A stretch of DNA of 64,000 bases from Lysinibacillus odysseyi 34hs-1 = NBRC 100172 (GCF_001591965.1 NZ_BCVX01000011.1:124001-188000), one strand, 5' to 3'; shown: positions 37,049 through 45,963, counted from the stretch's first letter. Notes: generated by a model not told the origin, from the letters alone. Numbers and translations are program-made.

Positions 37049-37822
37049 ATGGATATACCGAAAGCGCTGGAGGTCTACCGTAATACGATTACCAAGACAA
37101 TGGAACCGGTTGTTAAAGTTACATTGAGCAAGGAGGCAGTCGGCATCACATCGAGTAAGGTAGGGGGAGACCCTTATTTCTTAAAGGACGTACCGTACCC
37201 TGTAAATGAAGAGGGAAAACCGCTGCATTTACTAGCCCAGATTAATTTTAGTGAAGTTATAAAGTTTAATGATGACTTTCCGAATACAGGCATCCTGCAG
37301 TTCTTTATTGATGGCTATGATGATGTACTCGGGTTGAATTTCGATGACCAGACAAAGCAAAGCCGCTTTCGTGTTATTTACCATGAGCAGATCGAAAAAG
37401 ACGAAAGCAAGAGGTTGCAGGACTTCTCCTTTTTAATGGAGGGGGAAGAGGAATTGTATTTGCCGTTTCTTCCAGATAGCGAATATAAGATGGTTTTTGA
37501 AAAATCGGAGACACCGGTTTCCATTAGTGACTTCCGAATTGAACAAGAAGATATAGAGTTTGACGAGGCTTTATGGGAGGCATATGAAGAAGCTTATCCA
37601 AGCCAAGGTCATAAAATCGGAGGCTATCCGTTCTTTACACAAGGCGATCCGCGGGAGTCTAAAAAGTACGGCGATAAGTTGATTTTACTATTCCAGCTTG
37701 ATTCAGATGAGCAAAATGAGATTATGTGGGGAGACATGGGAGTAGGGAACTTTTTTATCAGTAAGGAAGATTTACAGAACAGAAACTTTTCACATGTCCT
37801 GTATAACTGGGATTGTTACTAA
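37049..37822 (+). CDS. ywqG: YwqG-like protein (DUF1963)
   Basis: Cytoplasmic protein of 257 aa started at 37049 behind GGAGTG. Family patterns: SKVGGDPYFLKDVPYP, LLAQINFSEV, GILQFFIDGYDDVLG, KIGGYPFFTQGDPR and the C-terminal GNFFISKEDLQNRNF. Function unknown. Its terminator has been split by the insertion sequence downstream. Confidence 0.83.
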   Translation: MDIPKALEVYRNTITKTMEPVVKVTLSKEAVGITSSKVGGDPYFLKDVPYPVNEEGKPLHLLAQINFSEVIKFNDDFPNTGILQFFIDGYDDVLGLNFDDQTKQSRFRVIYHEQIEKDESKRLQDFSFLMEGEEELYLPFLPDSEYKMVFEKSETPVSISDFRIEQEDIEFDEALWEAYEEAYPSQGHKIGGYPFFTQGDPRESKKYGDKLILLFQLDSDEQNEIMWGDMGVGNFFISKEDLQNRNFSHVLYNWDCY

Positions 37823-37951
37823 AATAATTGGCCGAGCGGTAAGCAGTTATTTTAAGGCGTGTATATAATTGCTGCTTCTGTTGCCTAAAGTAAAAAAACT
37901 GCCCTTTACAGGCACTGAGTGTCGTTTTTGAGACAGTAAGAAAACACCTTA

Positions 37952-38791
37952 TTAAACTGCCAGTTGGCGGTATTTTACCGGCGACTGGTTGTTTAATTTC
38001 GTTTGAATCCGGATATTGTTATAATAGGTAATATAGGTTTCGACGATTTCTTTTACGTGCGCATTTGTCGTACTGTAAATGTCGTCGAGATAGAACGTTT
38101 CTGACTTTAGCGAGGAGTGAAACGTTTCGATCGGGGAATTATCAGCAGGCGTGCCCTTACGGGACATGCTCATGGTAATTCCTTTTTCTTTTACGGCTTT
38201 CTGATAGGCATAGGATGTATAGACAGATCCTTGGTCACTATGCAATAAACAATCTTTTGACAAGTTATCTAGCTGTTGAAGAGTATCTAATACAAGGGTA
38301 ACATCTTGGACAGATCCAATCGTATAGGCAATGATTTCACCATTATAAAGATCCATTATGCTTGAAAGATACATCATAGATTGACCAAAAGGCAAGTACG
38401 TAATATCTGTCACGAGTTTCTGACATGACTTCGATGCGCCAAAGGCGCGTGCTAATTGATTTTCAGCCACATGCTTTGGCTGCCCCGTTCGCTTTCTCTT
38501 TTTTACTTTTACCCGGCAAGACCAACCGTATTTTTGCATGATGCGTTGGATTGTTTTTTCACTGATTCCTGGGAATAGTGCTGCGATTTTACGATAGCCA
38601 TATCGGAATTTATGCTCGGCGCACACCTTCCCAATTGCTTGGTCACGTTCATTCTTCTTGGAAAGGCACTGTGCCTCTTTTCTCCAGCGGTAATAGGAGG
38701 AACGGGCTACACCTAAATGCGCACACACTGTTTGAATCGGCATGATCTCCTTCAATTCATCTACTAATTCTACAATGATTTTCCCAACCAC
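37952..38791 (-). CDS. IS3-family transposase OrfB (DDE integrase part)
   Basis: Product of 279 aa when read from the GTG at 38791; more likely made as an OrfAB fusion by -1 frameshift. An N-terminal HTH_21-like region (ARSSYYRWRKEA, HKFRYGYRKIAALF) precedes the rve catalytic core with DDE residues in VTDITYL, LHSDQGSVYTS and DNSPIETFHSSLKSE. Cuts and joins the element ends. Confidence 0.92.
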   Translation of the reverse strand: MVGKIIVELVDELKEIMPIQTVCAHLGVARSSYYRWRKEAQCLSKKNERDQAIGKVCAEHKFRYGYRKIAALFPGISEKTIQRIMQKYGWSCRVKVKKRKRTGQPKHVAENQLARAFGASKSCQKLVTDITYLPFGQSMMYLSSIMDLYNGEIIAYTIGSVQDVTLVLDTLQQLDNLSKDCLLHSDQGSVYTSYAYQKAVKEKGITMSMSRKGTPADNSPIETFHSSLKSETFYLDDIYSTTNAHVKEIVETYITYYNNIRIQTKLNNQSPVKYRQLAV

Positions 38792-39093
38792 TTCCTCTCC
38801 AATTCGGCGTACTTTTTTAATACTTCAATCTGTTGTTTCAAATAGCGGTTCTCAACTTGTAGTCGCGCTTCTTCTGAATCATATTCTGGCCCTTTACCGA
38901 AGGTATATTGCTTACCTACTGGTTGATGGAAACGATGCATTTCTCCGTTTTTGTACCATTTCATCCAAGTCATTAATTGTGTTTTATTTTTGATATTCAA
39001 TTCCTCCATTACCTGTTTAACCGAAATGCCTGCTAGTCTCATTTCGATTGCTTTCATTTTAACTTCAGCCGGATAACTTACTCTTGTACCCAT
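38770..39093 (-). CDS. IS3-family transposase OrfA (HTH)
   Basis: Protein of 107 aa started at 39093 behind GGAGGTG. HTH_8-like N terminus (SYPAEVKMKAIEMRLAGISV, then KQVMEELNIKNKTQLMTWMK) and a leucine-zipper-like end (EEARLQVENRYLKQQIEVLKK). It binds the element ends. Its end overlaps orfB in the -1 frame. Confidence 0.9.
   Translation of the reverse strand: MGTRVSYPAEVKMKAIEMRLAGISVKQVMEELNIKNKTQLMTWMKWYKNGEMHRFHQPVGKQYTFGKGPEYDSEEARLQVENRYLKQQIEVLKKYAELERKWLGKSL
38812..38818 (-). other. -1 ribosomal frameshift site A-AAA-AAG
   Basis: On the minus strand the heptamer AAAAAAG lies in the correct phase of orfA (codons TTA-AAA-AAG). A -1 slip enters a frame open through to orfB (KVRRIGEEVVGKII), as known for IS3 elements. 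Confidence 0.8.
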
Positions 39094-39203
39094 AAAAAAA
39101 CACCTCCACATTGATTTCCTGGTATTCAATACCCGTTTTCAACGTAAGGTGTTTTTAAATTGTCTCATTTATTTAGGTCAGTGCAACACTCGGGCAGTTT
39201 TTT

Positions 39204-39398
39204 TTATTCACTTATCTCAGGGCGATTCTGGAATTGATCCATCTTCTCCTCTAAATCATCTACCATTTTGATTAAACGATCGATATCTTCCACTTCTGCT
39301 GTTTCAGGATCGATTGCATCCAGCACTTCTAGGAAAATTTCCAACCGCTCTTTTAAGTAGGTTACCTGCTGTTCTTTGTTAGTAATGGGATTTGACAT
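39204..39398 (-). CDS. SE1561-like small protein
   Basis: Helical acidic protein of 64 aa started at 39398 behind AAAGGTGG. The pattern VTYLKERLEIFLEVLDAIDP followed by DIDRLIKMVDDLEEKM resembles the small SE1561 family of Bacillales. Function unknown. Its stop lies at the right arm of the split terminator, so the insertion may change its mRNA end. Confidence 0.6.
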   Translation of the reverse strand: MSNPITNKEQQVTYLKERLEIFLEVLDAIDPETAEVEDIDRLIKMVDDLEEKMDQFQNRPEISE

Positions 39399-39525
39399 AA
39401 TAGGGCCACCTTTCACATGTTATCGTTATCGTAGCTGATTTTCATACAAATTTCAACGCTTGTACATAACAATGGAAGTTCCCTAGTACTTATTAATTAA
39501 TTTAATATTTTATATATTTAGAATA

Positions 39526-39554
39526 TTTACAATAATGATACTGTATGTTATAGT
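39526..39554 (+). promoter_or_regulatory. Sigma-A promoter in the MFS leader
   Basis: TTTACA (39526-39531), 17-bp spacer, TATAGT (39549-39554), about 270 bp upstream of the MFS gene. Confidence 0.65.
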
Positions 39555-39578
39555 TAATTCAATTAAAGAAAAGGAGGG

Positions 39579-39677
39579 ATGGTCGAAAATACGAAAACAA
39601 TACTCATTCCAAATGAAGAAAAGGAGGGAGTTTTAACACGTTTTTCGGCTAGACTTGCCGATGAAGTAGTTGAATGA
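39579..39677 (+). CDS. Possible leader ORF, 32 aa
   Basis: Reading frame MVENTKTILIPNEEKE to LADEVVE then TGA. It lies between a promoter and a terminator-like hairpin, upstream of the MFS gene. AAGGAGGG touches the ATG, which is too close for a normal site, so translation is doubtful. A second GAAAAGGAGGGA occurs at about 39619-39630 inside it. It may be an attenuation leader or a gene remnant. Confidence 0.3.
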   Translation: MVENTKTILIPNEEKEGVLTRFSARLADEVVE

Positions 39678-39698
39678 TTATGGTCCATAATGATATGT

Positions 39699-39744
39699 AA
39701 AGCTCTAGTAAACTTTTAAATAAAAAGGTTTACTAGGGCTTTTG
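39699..39744 (+). terminator. Terminator-like hairpin in the MFS leader
   Basis: AAAGCTCTAGTAAAC (39699-39713) pairs with GTTTACTAGGGCTTT (one G-U) plus TTTT/AAAA inside; T run is short. May attenuate the MFS transcript or end a short upstream RNA. Confidence 0.6.
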
Positions 39745-39825
39745 CTATGTTGGAAGGGGTACCGCTTGCTAGACTTCCTATGGTAAGATAATACGGATAC
39801 CGAAGTAAGCGGAGGAGTTAGGAAC

Positions 39826-41004
39826 ATGATGTTGAATTATGAGCAACGGAAGTTTTGGATTTTAGTTATTATTGTTTCCATTTCCGGCTTTTCTCAAGGA
39901 ATGCTAATGCCGCTGATTTCCGTAATTTTTGAAACAGATGGTGTTTCTTCTGCATTGAATGGGTTGAATGCGACGGGGATATACATAGGTACATTGCTCA
40001 TCTCCCCATTTATCGAGCAGCCGCTGCGCAAGTATGGCTATAAACCAGTGATCATTACAGGTGGTGCACTTGTATTTGTTTCTCTTTTTCTGTTTCCTTT
40101 TTGGAAAAGCGTCATCTTTTGGTTTATCTTGCGCATGCTGATCGGTATAGGGGATCATGCCCTGCATTTTTCTACACAAACGTGGATTACGTCAGATGCG
40201 GAAAAAGGGAATATCGGAAAGAGTATGTCTATTTACGGGCTTTCGTTTGGTATTGGTTTTGCAGTCGGTCCGCTTTTCGTACCGCTTATTGAATTTTCAG
40301 AGGTGCTGCCGTTTGTCATCTCGAGTGCCCTATGTCTCACAGCATGGTCACTTGTTTTCCTTGTTAAAAATGATAAGCCCGAAGCTTTGACAGGCGATGC
40401 AAACAAAAGTGGGTGGAGCCGGTACCGGTTAGCTTTTAAATATGGATGGATTGCTTTTTTACCGCCATTTACCTATGGATTTCTTGAATCATCCCTTAAC
40501 GCACTATTTCCTGTATATGCCCTGCGGATGGATTTTGGAGTTTCGTTTGTTTCCATTTCACTGGCTGCCTTTTCAATCGGTGCCATAATCACGCAAATAC
40601 CATTAGGAATGTTGGGGGATAGAATAGGGAGAAGCAATGTTATTATGGGTGGACTTCTGCTTGGGACGATTCTGTTCTTTATTGGGAGTCAGCTCGAGCA
40701 TTCAGCAACGGCTGTAACAGTATCATTCGCACTGGCTGGTATGAGCGTAGGGTCTTTGTTTTCCATGGGAATTACCTATATGACAGATTTGACGCCAAAG
40801 GAACTGTTGCCAACGGGGAATCTGCTTTGTGGCATTTTCTTCAGTCTGGGAAGTTTAAGTGGCCCTATTTTCGGCGGATACTATTTACAGGTAGCACAAG
40901 GAATCAGTTTCTTACTGCTGATTGCCGGAGTGTTGTTCGCTGTTTTATGTACAAACGTATTTTATAGAAAGGCCTCGTCAAAAAAGTTTGCGGCAGGCCG
41001 GTAA
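39826..41004 (+). CDS. MFS transporter, probable drug or metabolite efflux
   Basis: Protein of 392 aa with 12 predicted helices. The MFS loop 8-9 motif GDRIGRSNVIMGG and the loop 2-3 equivalent are recognisable (EQPLRKYGYKPVIITGG). Size and layout fit the DHA1 family. Substrate not readable. Start follows GGAGGAG. A leader with promoter, small ORF and hairpin upstream suggests regulated expression. Own terminator. Confidence 0.8.
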   Translation: MMLNYEQRKFWILVIIVSISGFSQGMLMPLISVIFETDGVSSALNGLNATGIYIGTLLISPFIEQPLRKYGYKPVIITGGALVFVSLFLFPFWKSVIFWFILRMLIGIGDHALHFSTQTWITSDAEKGNIGKSMSIYGLSFGIGFAVGPLFVPLIEFSEVLPFVISSALCLTAWSLVFLVKNDKPEALTGDANKSGWSRYRLAFKYGWIAFLPPFTYGFLESSLNALFPVYALRMDFGVSFVSISLAAFSIGAIITQIPLGMLGDRIGRSNVIMGGLLLGTILFFIGSQLEHSATAVTVSFALAGMSVGSLFSMGITYMTDLTPKELLPTGNLLCGIFFSLGSLSGPIFGGYYLQVAQGISFLLLIAGVLFAVLCTNVFYRKASSKKFAAGR

Positions 41005-41015
41005 TAATGAAAGAG

Positions 41016-41054
41016 AAAAGTCCGTCTCCTGTCGTTAATGAGAGCGGACTTTTA
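41016..41054 (+). terminator. Terminator after the MFS gene
   Basis: AAAAGTCCG (41016-41024) pairs with CGGACTTTT (41045-41053). Confidence 0.8.
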
Positions 41055-41163
41055 TTATATGGACAGAGCTGTTACTATCTTTCCCAAATTAAAAAAGAAT
41101 TATATGGAAAAGAAAAAGTTTTTTGCCGAAAAGTATAGAGTAAAATTTTCGGCAATAGGCAAA

Positions 41164-42003
41164 TTATTTTGTTTTATATAAAATACCCAATGTATTGGGT
41201 CCGCAATGAGCGGAAATCGTACAGCCAGCGGAAGTTTCAATGACTTCCTCGAATTCGGTATATTGGGCAATCCAGCCGCGTACTTTCTGGACGGTTTCAG
41301 GCGGGCACATAGAATGAGTGATGAAAATTCGGCTTTTATCAATCTTGTCGTCTTGCTGCAAGCGATCTTTTATGTATTTTTCTAGACAGTTTTCGAAGTT
41401 CCCTCGATATTTTTTTCCTACCGCCATTTTTCCATGTGTTACCTCGATTGATGGCTTAATTTTTAAGAGAGTTGCACCGAATGCTTCCATGCTTGAACAG
41501 CGTCCGCCCTTTTTCAAATAATCCATCCGGTCAATAACAAAGCTGGCATTGACTTTCGGAATAAGTGCTTGTACCTTTTCAACTATCTCGTGTGCAGTAC
41601 GTCCTTCCCGTGCAAGAAATGCCGCTTCATATACAAGGTGACCGCTTCCTGTTGAAAGATTTTGCGAGTCAATGACATATACATTGTCAAAGCTCTGTGC
41701 TGCAATTTTTGCGTTTTGGTAGCAGGAGGAAAAATCCGAGCCAAGATTAATATGAATGACTGCCTCGTATTGATCTACAAATTGTGAAAAGAACTCTTCG
41801 TATTCATAAGTGTTAATAGCTGCAGTTGTGCATGTTCGGTTATGTTCCCCGACATGCTTGAAAATATCTTGCGGGATAATATTGATGCCATCCCTGAAAT
41901 CCTCTTCATCGATTAAGACATGCAGGGGAGTCAATGTGATGTCCAATGTATGGAGTAGTTCAGGAGAAAGATCGCAAGTGCTATCTGCCGTAATTTTAAT
42001 CAT
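41164..42003 (-). CDS. DegV family fatty-acid-binding protein (copy 1)
   Basis: Protein of 279 aa. MIKITADSTCDLSPELL is the typical DegV start with the lipid-contact Ser/Thr; NLGSDFSSCYQNA and MDYLKKGGRCSSMEA follow. DegV/FakB proteins hold a fatty acid for phosphorylation by FakA. A colinear paralogue lies 346 bp upstream. Start follows GGAGGTG. The mature mRNA end is unclear; a TTGCCGAAAA/TTTTCGGCAA hairpin lies at about 41118-41160. Confidence 0.88.
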   Translation of the reverse strand: MIKITADSTCDLSPELLHTLDITLTPLHVLIDEEDFRDGINIIPQDIFKHVGEHNRTCTTAAINTYEYEEFFSQFVDQYEAVIHINLGSDFSSCYQNAKIAAQSFDNVYVIDSQNLSTGSGHLVYEAAFLAREGRTAHEIVEKVQALIPKVNASFVIDRMDYLKKGGRCSSMEAFGATLLKIKPSIEVTHGKMAVGKKYRGNFENCLEKYIKDRLQQDDKIDKSRIFITHSMCPPETVQKVRGWIAQYTEFEEVIETSAGCTISAHCGPNTLGILYKTK

Positions 42004-42349
42004 CGTATTGCACCTCCATTATTATAGGGATATCCATATTATAACATAATACTAAAATAATTTTTGTGAAAAGGAAGAGAAGCAGATGTAGGGGTTCAAA
42101 AAATCTGCTGATCGTTTGAGCGTTTTTTTTCTGGAGCATGTTACTTGAATAGTAACAAACAAAACAGCTCTTTTTATAGTAAGAAAAAAAGAGGCAGAGA
42201 AAGCTCAAATACGATAATAAATTTATATAAGTAAGTATGATAAGAAGTAAGAAAACATTCCTGTCGTTTCTATAAAAAATAAAAGCTATAGATTATCAGC
42301 TTGCCGGTTGTAGTATTCAAATAATGAAAGGGAGCAGCTTTTGTTTACT
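42004..42349. other. Gene-free region between the DegV genes
   Basis: On the minus strand there are two TATAAT boxes before copy 1 (about 42020-42045) and an AGCAGAT/ATCTGCT hairpin near 42082-42105, possibly ending the copy-2 transcript. No gene seen. Confidence 0.45.
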
Positions 42350-43189
42350 TTATTTCCGTTTATAGAAAAGGCCTAATGCATAAGGGCCGGAGTGAACAGA
42401 TAGGGTAGTTCCGGCATATGTTTCAATGATTTCATCAAAAGTACCGTACTCGGCGACCCAGGCCTTCACTTTTTCAACGATTTCAGGGGGGCACATGGCA
42501 TGTGTAATAAATAACCTGCTATAATCAATTAAATTATTATTTTCAAGACGTTCTTGAACGTATTTTTCGAGACAGCGTAATAATGGCCCGCGGTATTTTT
42601 TGCCGATTGCCATTTTGCCATCCTTTACCTCAATCGAAGGCTTAATTTTTAATAATGCTGCAGCAAGTACTTCTACATTTGAACAGCGCCCTCCCTTCTT
42701 TAAATAGTCGAGCCGGTCCAGAACGAAGCTTGTATCGAGCTTTGGCACAATTGCTTTCAGATTCTGGATAATTTTTCTAGCGTTCTGTCCATCCTTTGCC
42801 ATAAGAGCTGCATCGTATGCAAGATGTCCGCTGCCTGCCGAAAAGTTTTTAGAGTCAATAATATAGACATTACTGAATTTCTCTGCAGCGAGCACAGCGT
42901 TCTGATAACAGGAAGAAAAGTCAGATCCTACTGTAATGTGAATGATTGCCTCGAACTCCGCGGAAAATAAGGAGAAAAACTCCTCATATTCATATACATT
43001 TATCGCTGCTGTTGTACATTTCCTATTCTCCTCTCCAACATATTTAAAAATATCCTGTTGTGTAATTTCAGCGCCATCCCGAAAACTTTTTTTGTCTATG
43101 AGGATATGTAGAGGGATCACACCAATATTTAGTTCTTCAATAATTGCTGCCGGCAAGTCGCAAGTGCTGTCCGCTGTAATTTTAATCAT
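42350..43189 (-). CDS. DegV family fatty-acid-binding protein (copy 2)
   Basis: Protein of 279 aa when started at the third possible start (ATG at 43189, seven bases after AGGAGG), the same length as copy 1. MIKITADSTCDLPAAIIEEL, TVGSDFSSCYQNAV, LDYLKKGGRCSNVEV and the C-terminal HSGPYALGLFYK are colinear with copy 1, so this is a tandem duplication. It carries a fatty acid for FakA-type kinase; the kinase is not in this window. Confidence 0.88.
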   Translation of the reverse strand: MIKITADSTCDLPAAIIEELNIGVIPLHILIDKKSFRDGAEITQQDIFKYVGEENRKCTTAAINVYEYEEFFSLFSAEFEAIIHITVGSDFSSCYQNAVLAAEKFSNVYIIDSKNFSAGSGHLAYDAALMAKDGQNARKIIQNLKAIVPKLDTSFVLDRLDYLKKGGRCSNVEVLAAALLKIKPSIEVKDGKMAIGKKYRGPLLRCLEKYVQERLENNNLIDYSRLFITHAMCPPEIVEKVKAWVAEYGTFDEIIETYAGTTLSVHSGPYALGLFYKRK

Positions 43190-43412
43190 CATCACGCCTC
43201 CTATAACAATCTAATCTATCCGAATGGGAGCAGTAATAGCTGCACAGTAGAAAGGCAGCTGAACTATATAGCGGTCAAAGTTTAATGCCCATACATAAAT
43301 AATATGTAATCAAAAGATAAAAAGACACTCCGCTATATCTCTTGCTGATCTAAAAACTCATGGAAAATTGAATTCCGGTTATTCTAAGGAGAGAAGAGAG
43401 GAGGGTTTATTT

Positions 43413-44408
43413 TTGGGTCGATATCTCATTCCCTTTTTGATAGCAGCTATCATATATGTTACTTCCGGTTCAATTGATGCATCAGCAAATGAAGAGCCAT
43501 CCAAAGAAGATACGATGCAGCAGCGTATGGCTTATTATGTTCATTTTGGAGACCTGCTTGTTCCGTGGTATTATTTAGCGGCGATTGATCAATATGAGCG
43601 CAACATTCAATCCGTTCGTTCCGATATCCCTAAAAGAGAAGGGATCATTGCCATCCAGTTTTCTGAAGAGGACTGGGCAGGGCCGCTGAATCCGACAGAT
43701 AAGGATACCTCCCCCTTCCATATCAACTACTTTGGGGGGATGGGCATGGACGGAAACGGTGACGGCATTGCCAGCCCTGATGACGATGATGATATATTAT
43801 TTACAATGGCGAGCCATCTGAGCCGGTATGATTTGGATGAAGAGGGCTTCAAGCTAGCGCTATGGGAGTATTATAAAAATGAGAAAGTCGTTAATCAAAT
43901 TACCACTATTGCCGCTCTTTATAAGCATTTCAATACCATTGATCTTGATGCTCATGTGTTCCCGCTTCCTGTACAGCATCATTACAGCTATAAAGGAACA
44001 TGGGGGGCAAATAGAGGATGGGGCGGCAGAAGAAGTCATGAAGGAACAGACCTTTTTGCCGGGTATGGTACACCGGTTGTTTCCGCTTCTTACGGGATTG
44101 TAGAAGTAATGGGATGGAATGATTTCGGCGGATGGCGCATCGGTATACGGGATAACCATAACTCGTATCATTATTATGCCCATCTCGGGTATTATAATAA
44201 GGAATTAAAAGTAGGGGATGTTGTAGAACCGGGCATGATGATCGGAGTGGTAGGCAGCTCGGGCTACGGTAAAGAGGGAACATCCGGGAAATTCCCCCCG
44301 CACCTGCATTACGGTATTTATAAATTTGACGGCCGTACGGAGTGGGCATTTGATCCATATCCTTCACTCCAACAGTGGGAGCGGCAAACTAAAAGTAAGA
44401 AGGACTGA
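43413..44408 (+). CDS. lytH: LytH-like M23 peptidase
   Basis: Protein of 331 aa starting with TTG at 43413, seven bases after GAGGAGGG; an upstream reading has no site. A membrane anchor/signal helix (YLIPFLIAAIIYVTSGS) is followed by a family-specific middle region and a C-terminal LytM domain with zinc ligands in RRSHEGTDLFA and HLHYG. B. subtilis LytH is a spore-cortex L-Ala-D-Glu endopeptidase of 326 aa with the same plan. Other M23 hydrolases are possible. Confidence 0.75.
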   Translation: MGRYLIPFLIAAIIYVTSGSIDASANEEPSKEDTMQQRMAYYVHFGDLLVPWYYLAAIDQYERNIQSVRSDIPKREGIIAIQFSEEDWAGPLNPTDKDTSPFHINYFGGMGMDGNGDGIASPDDDDDILFTMASHLSRYDLDEEGFKLALWEYYKNEKVVNQITTIAALYKHFNTIDLDAHVFPLPVQHHYSYKGTWGANRGWGGRRSHEGTDLFAGYGTPVVSASYGIVEVMGWNDFGGWRIGIRDNHNSYHYYAHLGYYNKELKVGDVVEPGMMIGVVGSSGYGKEGTSGKFPPHLHYGIYKFDGRTEWAFDPYPSLQQWERQTKSKKD

Positions 44409-44502
44409 TAGTAGTTATCATAGTACGCTGAGGAAAATCTTTTTGTGTAAAATAACTGAAAAATGTAAATTTAAAATCGCGAAGCAACTTTGTCTTCAAT
44501 CT

Positions 44503-44531
44503 GAACAGACGGCGAAGGCCGTCTGTTTTAT
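44503..44531. terminator. Bidirectional terminator between lytH and the permease
   Basis: AACAGACGGC pairs with GCCGTCTGTT, loop GAAG, followed by TTATTT. Confidence 0.85.
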
Positions 44532-44565
44532 TTACTGTATGGCGGTAAATAACAATGACTTATTC

Positions 44566-45963
44566 TTATATTAGGAATACAGCAACAATCGTTGTGACTA
44601 GGAGACCGATGATCACGGGGACTAGATTTCTGCGGGCGAGCTCGAATGGACTGACATTACAGATGGCGGCAGCCGGGATGAGAGCCCAAGGAATGAGCGT
44701 TCCGCCGCCAATCCAGATGGCAGCAATTTGGCCAAGCGCCGTTAATGTAGCAGTGCCTTCCCCAATGGCAGTGCCAAATAGGTTTCCAATGGAGCCGACT
44801 AGTGAGATTCCGGAAAAACCGGAGCCGTCCAGCCCTGTAATCGCCCCGACACCGGTAAGCGTGATGACGGCAATTTCCTTTGTTAATGGTACGACTGAAG
44901 CAAGGGCAACACCGAGGTCATTGACAATACCGTGAGACGTTTCTGGTAAGTAATCGCCGAGGATTGTATTAAAACCGGCATCCCCAAGGTAAAAGAAAGC
45001 GGCTATTGGAATAACGGGTCCGAATACTTTAAAACCAAACTGAAAGCCCTGTATTAAATAATTGGTTGACTCCTCAAGCCCCTTCTTTTTATGGGCTGAC
45101 ATACATAGCAGCAACAGAATGAATACGGCCGTTCCTCCGACCAAAGCGGTAGCATCTCCACCCTGCAGATCAAAAGCAGCCATCGCTGCAACATCTACCA
45201 AAAAAGCAACAGGAATAAGGAAGGCGAAAAACTTTCTCTGACTTATTGAAAGTAAGTTTTCTACTTTTTCTTGCTCGATTTGCCTGCTATGTGTACCGAC
45301 TAATGCCAAATTCCCTTTTTTCATATCACGTTTTAGCATAATGAAGGCGATAACTGTCGTGACAATACCCATTGTAATGACAAGAGGTATACTGGCAGCT
45401 ACGACATCCCCAACAGGAATACCGGCAGCATCTGCTGTAAGCTTAGGCGCTCCTTGAATAACAAAATCACTGGATAACGCAATTCCATGACCGAATAGGT
45501 TCATCGCCATGGCAACACCGAGAGCAGGAAGTCCGGCTCTTATAGCTACGGGCAAGAGGACAGCACCTAAAAGTGCTACGGCTGGTGAAGGCCAGAAAAA
45601 CCATGAAATGATCATCATTAAGATTCCAATTGTCCAATAGGCGAGTGTCGGATTTTTAATGATTCTTGTAAACGGTGCGACCATAGTCTCGTTAATGCCT
45701 GTTTTTGTCATGACCCGGCTCATCGCCACAATAATAGAAATGATTAAAATAGTAGGTAAAAGTTCTGTAATGGCGAATATGAAGCTATTGAAAATTCCGC
45801 TGATGGAAGATGTCAGGTTTTCTGTGGCTACAATCGAAATGATAAAAATTCCTAAAATCGAAATAAGTGTTGTATCAAGGCGCTTTATCATAAATCCAAT
45901 AATCAATACAATAAACACAAGGTATATCGAATGCAGAGCCGACAATTCGACATTCATAGGCAT
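44566..45963 (-). CDS. Ion-transporter-superfamily permease, substrate unknown
   Basis: Membrane protein of 465 aa with about 12 helices. Repeat-like PSPAVALLGAVLLPVAI and a C-terminal GGGTLIPWALIPAAA are compatible with a transporter of the GntP/CitMHS/DctM-like ion-transporter group, for carboxylates or similar. Specific substrate not recognised. Start follows AGAGGGG at 45963. It stands alone, with no adjacent enzyme gene to hint at the substrate. Confidence 0.65.
   Translation of the reverse strand: MPMNVELSALHSIYLVFIVLIIGFMIKRLDTTLISILGIFIISIVATENLTSSISGIFNSFIFAITELLPTILIISIIVAMSRVMTKTGINETMVAPFTRIIKNPTLAYWTIGILMMIISWFFWPSPAVALLGAVLLPVAIRAGLPALGVAMAMNLFGHGIALSSDFVIQGAPKLTADAAGIPVGDVVAASIPLVITMGIVTTVIAFIMLKRDMKKGNLALVGTHSRQIEQEKVENLLSISQRKFFAFLIPVAFLVDVAAMAAFDLQGGDATALVGGTAVFILLLLCMSAHKKKGLEESTNYLIQGFQFGFKVFGPVIPIAAFFYLGDAGFNTILGDYLPETSHGIVNDLGVALASVVPLTKEIAVITLTGVGAITGLDGSGFSGISLVGSIGNLFGTAIGEGTATLTALGQIAAIWIGGGTLIPWALIPAAAICNVSPFELARRNLVPVIIGLLVTTIVAVFLI

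Larger units (their letters stand above)
37911..39185 (-). mobile_element. IS3-family (IS150-type) insertion sequence
   Basis: 1275-bp element with two overlapping reading frames (orfA, orfB) on the minus strand. The ends are imperfect inverted repeats: (G/T)GCACTGA, 11 bases, GAGACA, five bases, then AAACACCTTA in both. The direct repeat ACA (37908-37910 and 39186-39188) is the target duplication. Reading frames and termini are intact, so it may still be active. Confidence 0.9.
37892..39205. terminator. Bidirectional terminator split by the insertion sequence
   Basis: Left arm AAAAAAACTGCCC (37892-37904) and right arm GGGCAGTTTTTTT (39192-39204) are exact reverse complements (13 bp). Removing the element and one copy of the ACA duplication leaves the loop TTTACACTC, giving an intact terminator between the convergent ywqG and SE1561-like genes. 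Confidence 0.85.

Noticed and set aside
41118-41160. Hairpin after DegV copy 1 as terminator
   Set aside because: The stem is good, but the minus strand has an A run, not a T run, after it; mentioned only as hairpin.
43368-43412. Upstream start for the LytH-like gene
   Set aside because: The in-frame TTG at 43368 lacks a ribosome site, while the TTG at 43413 has GAGGAGGG at seven bases.
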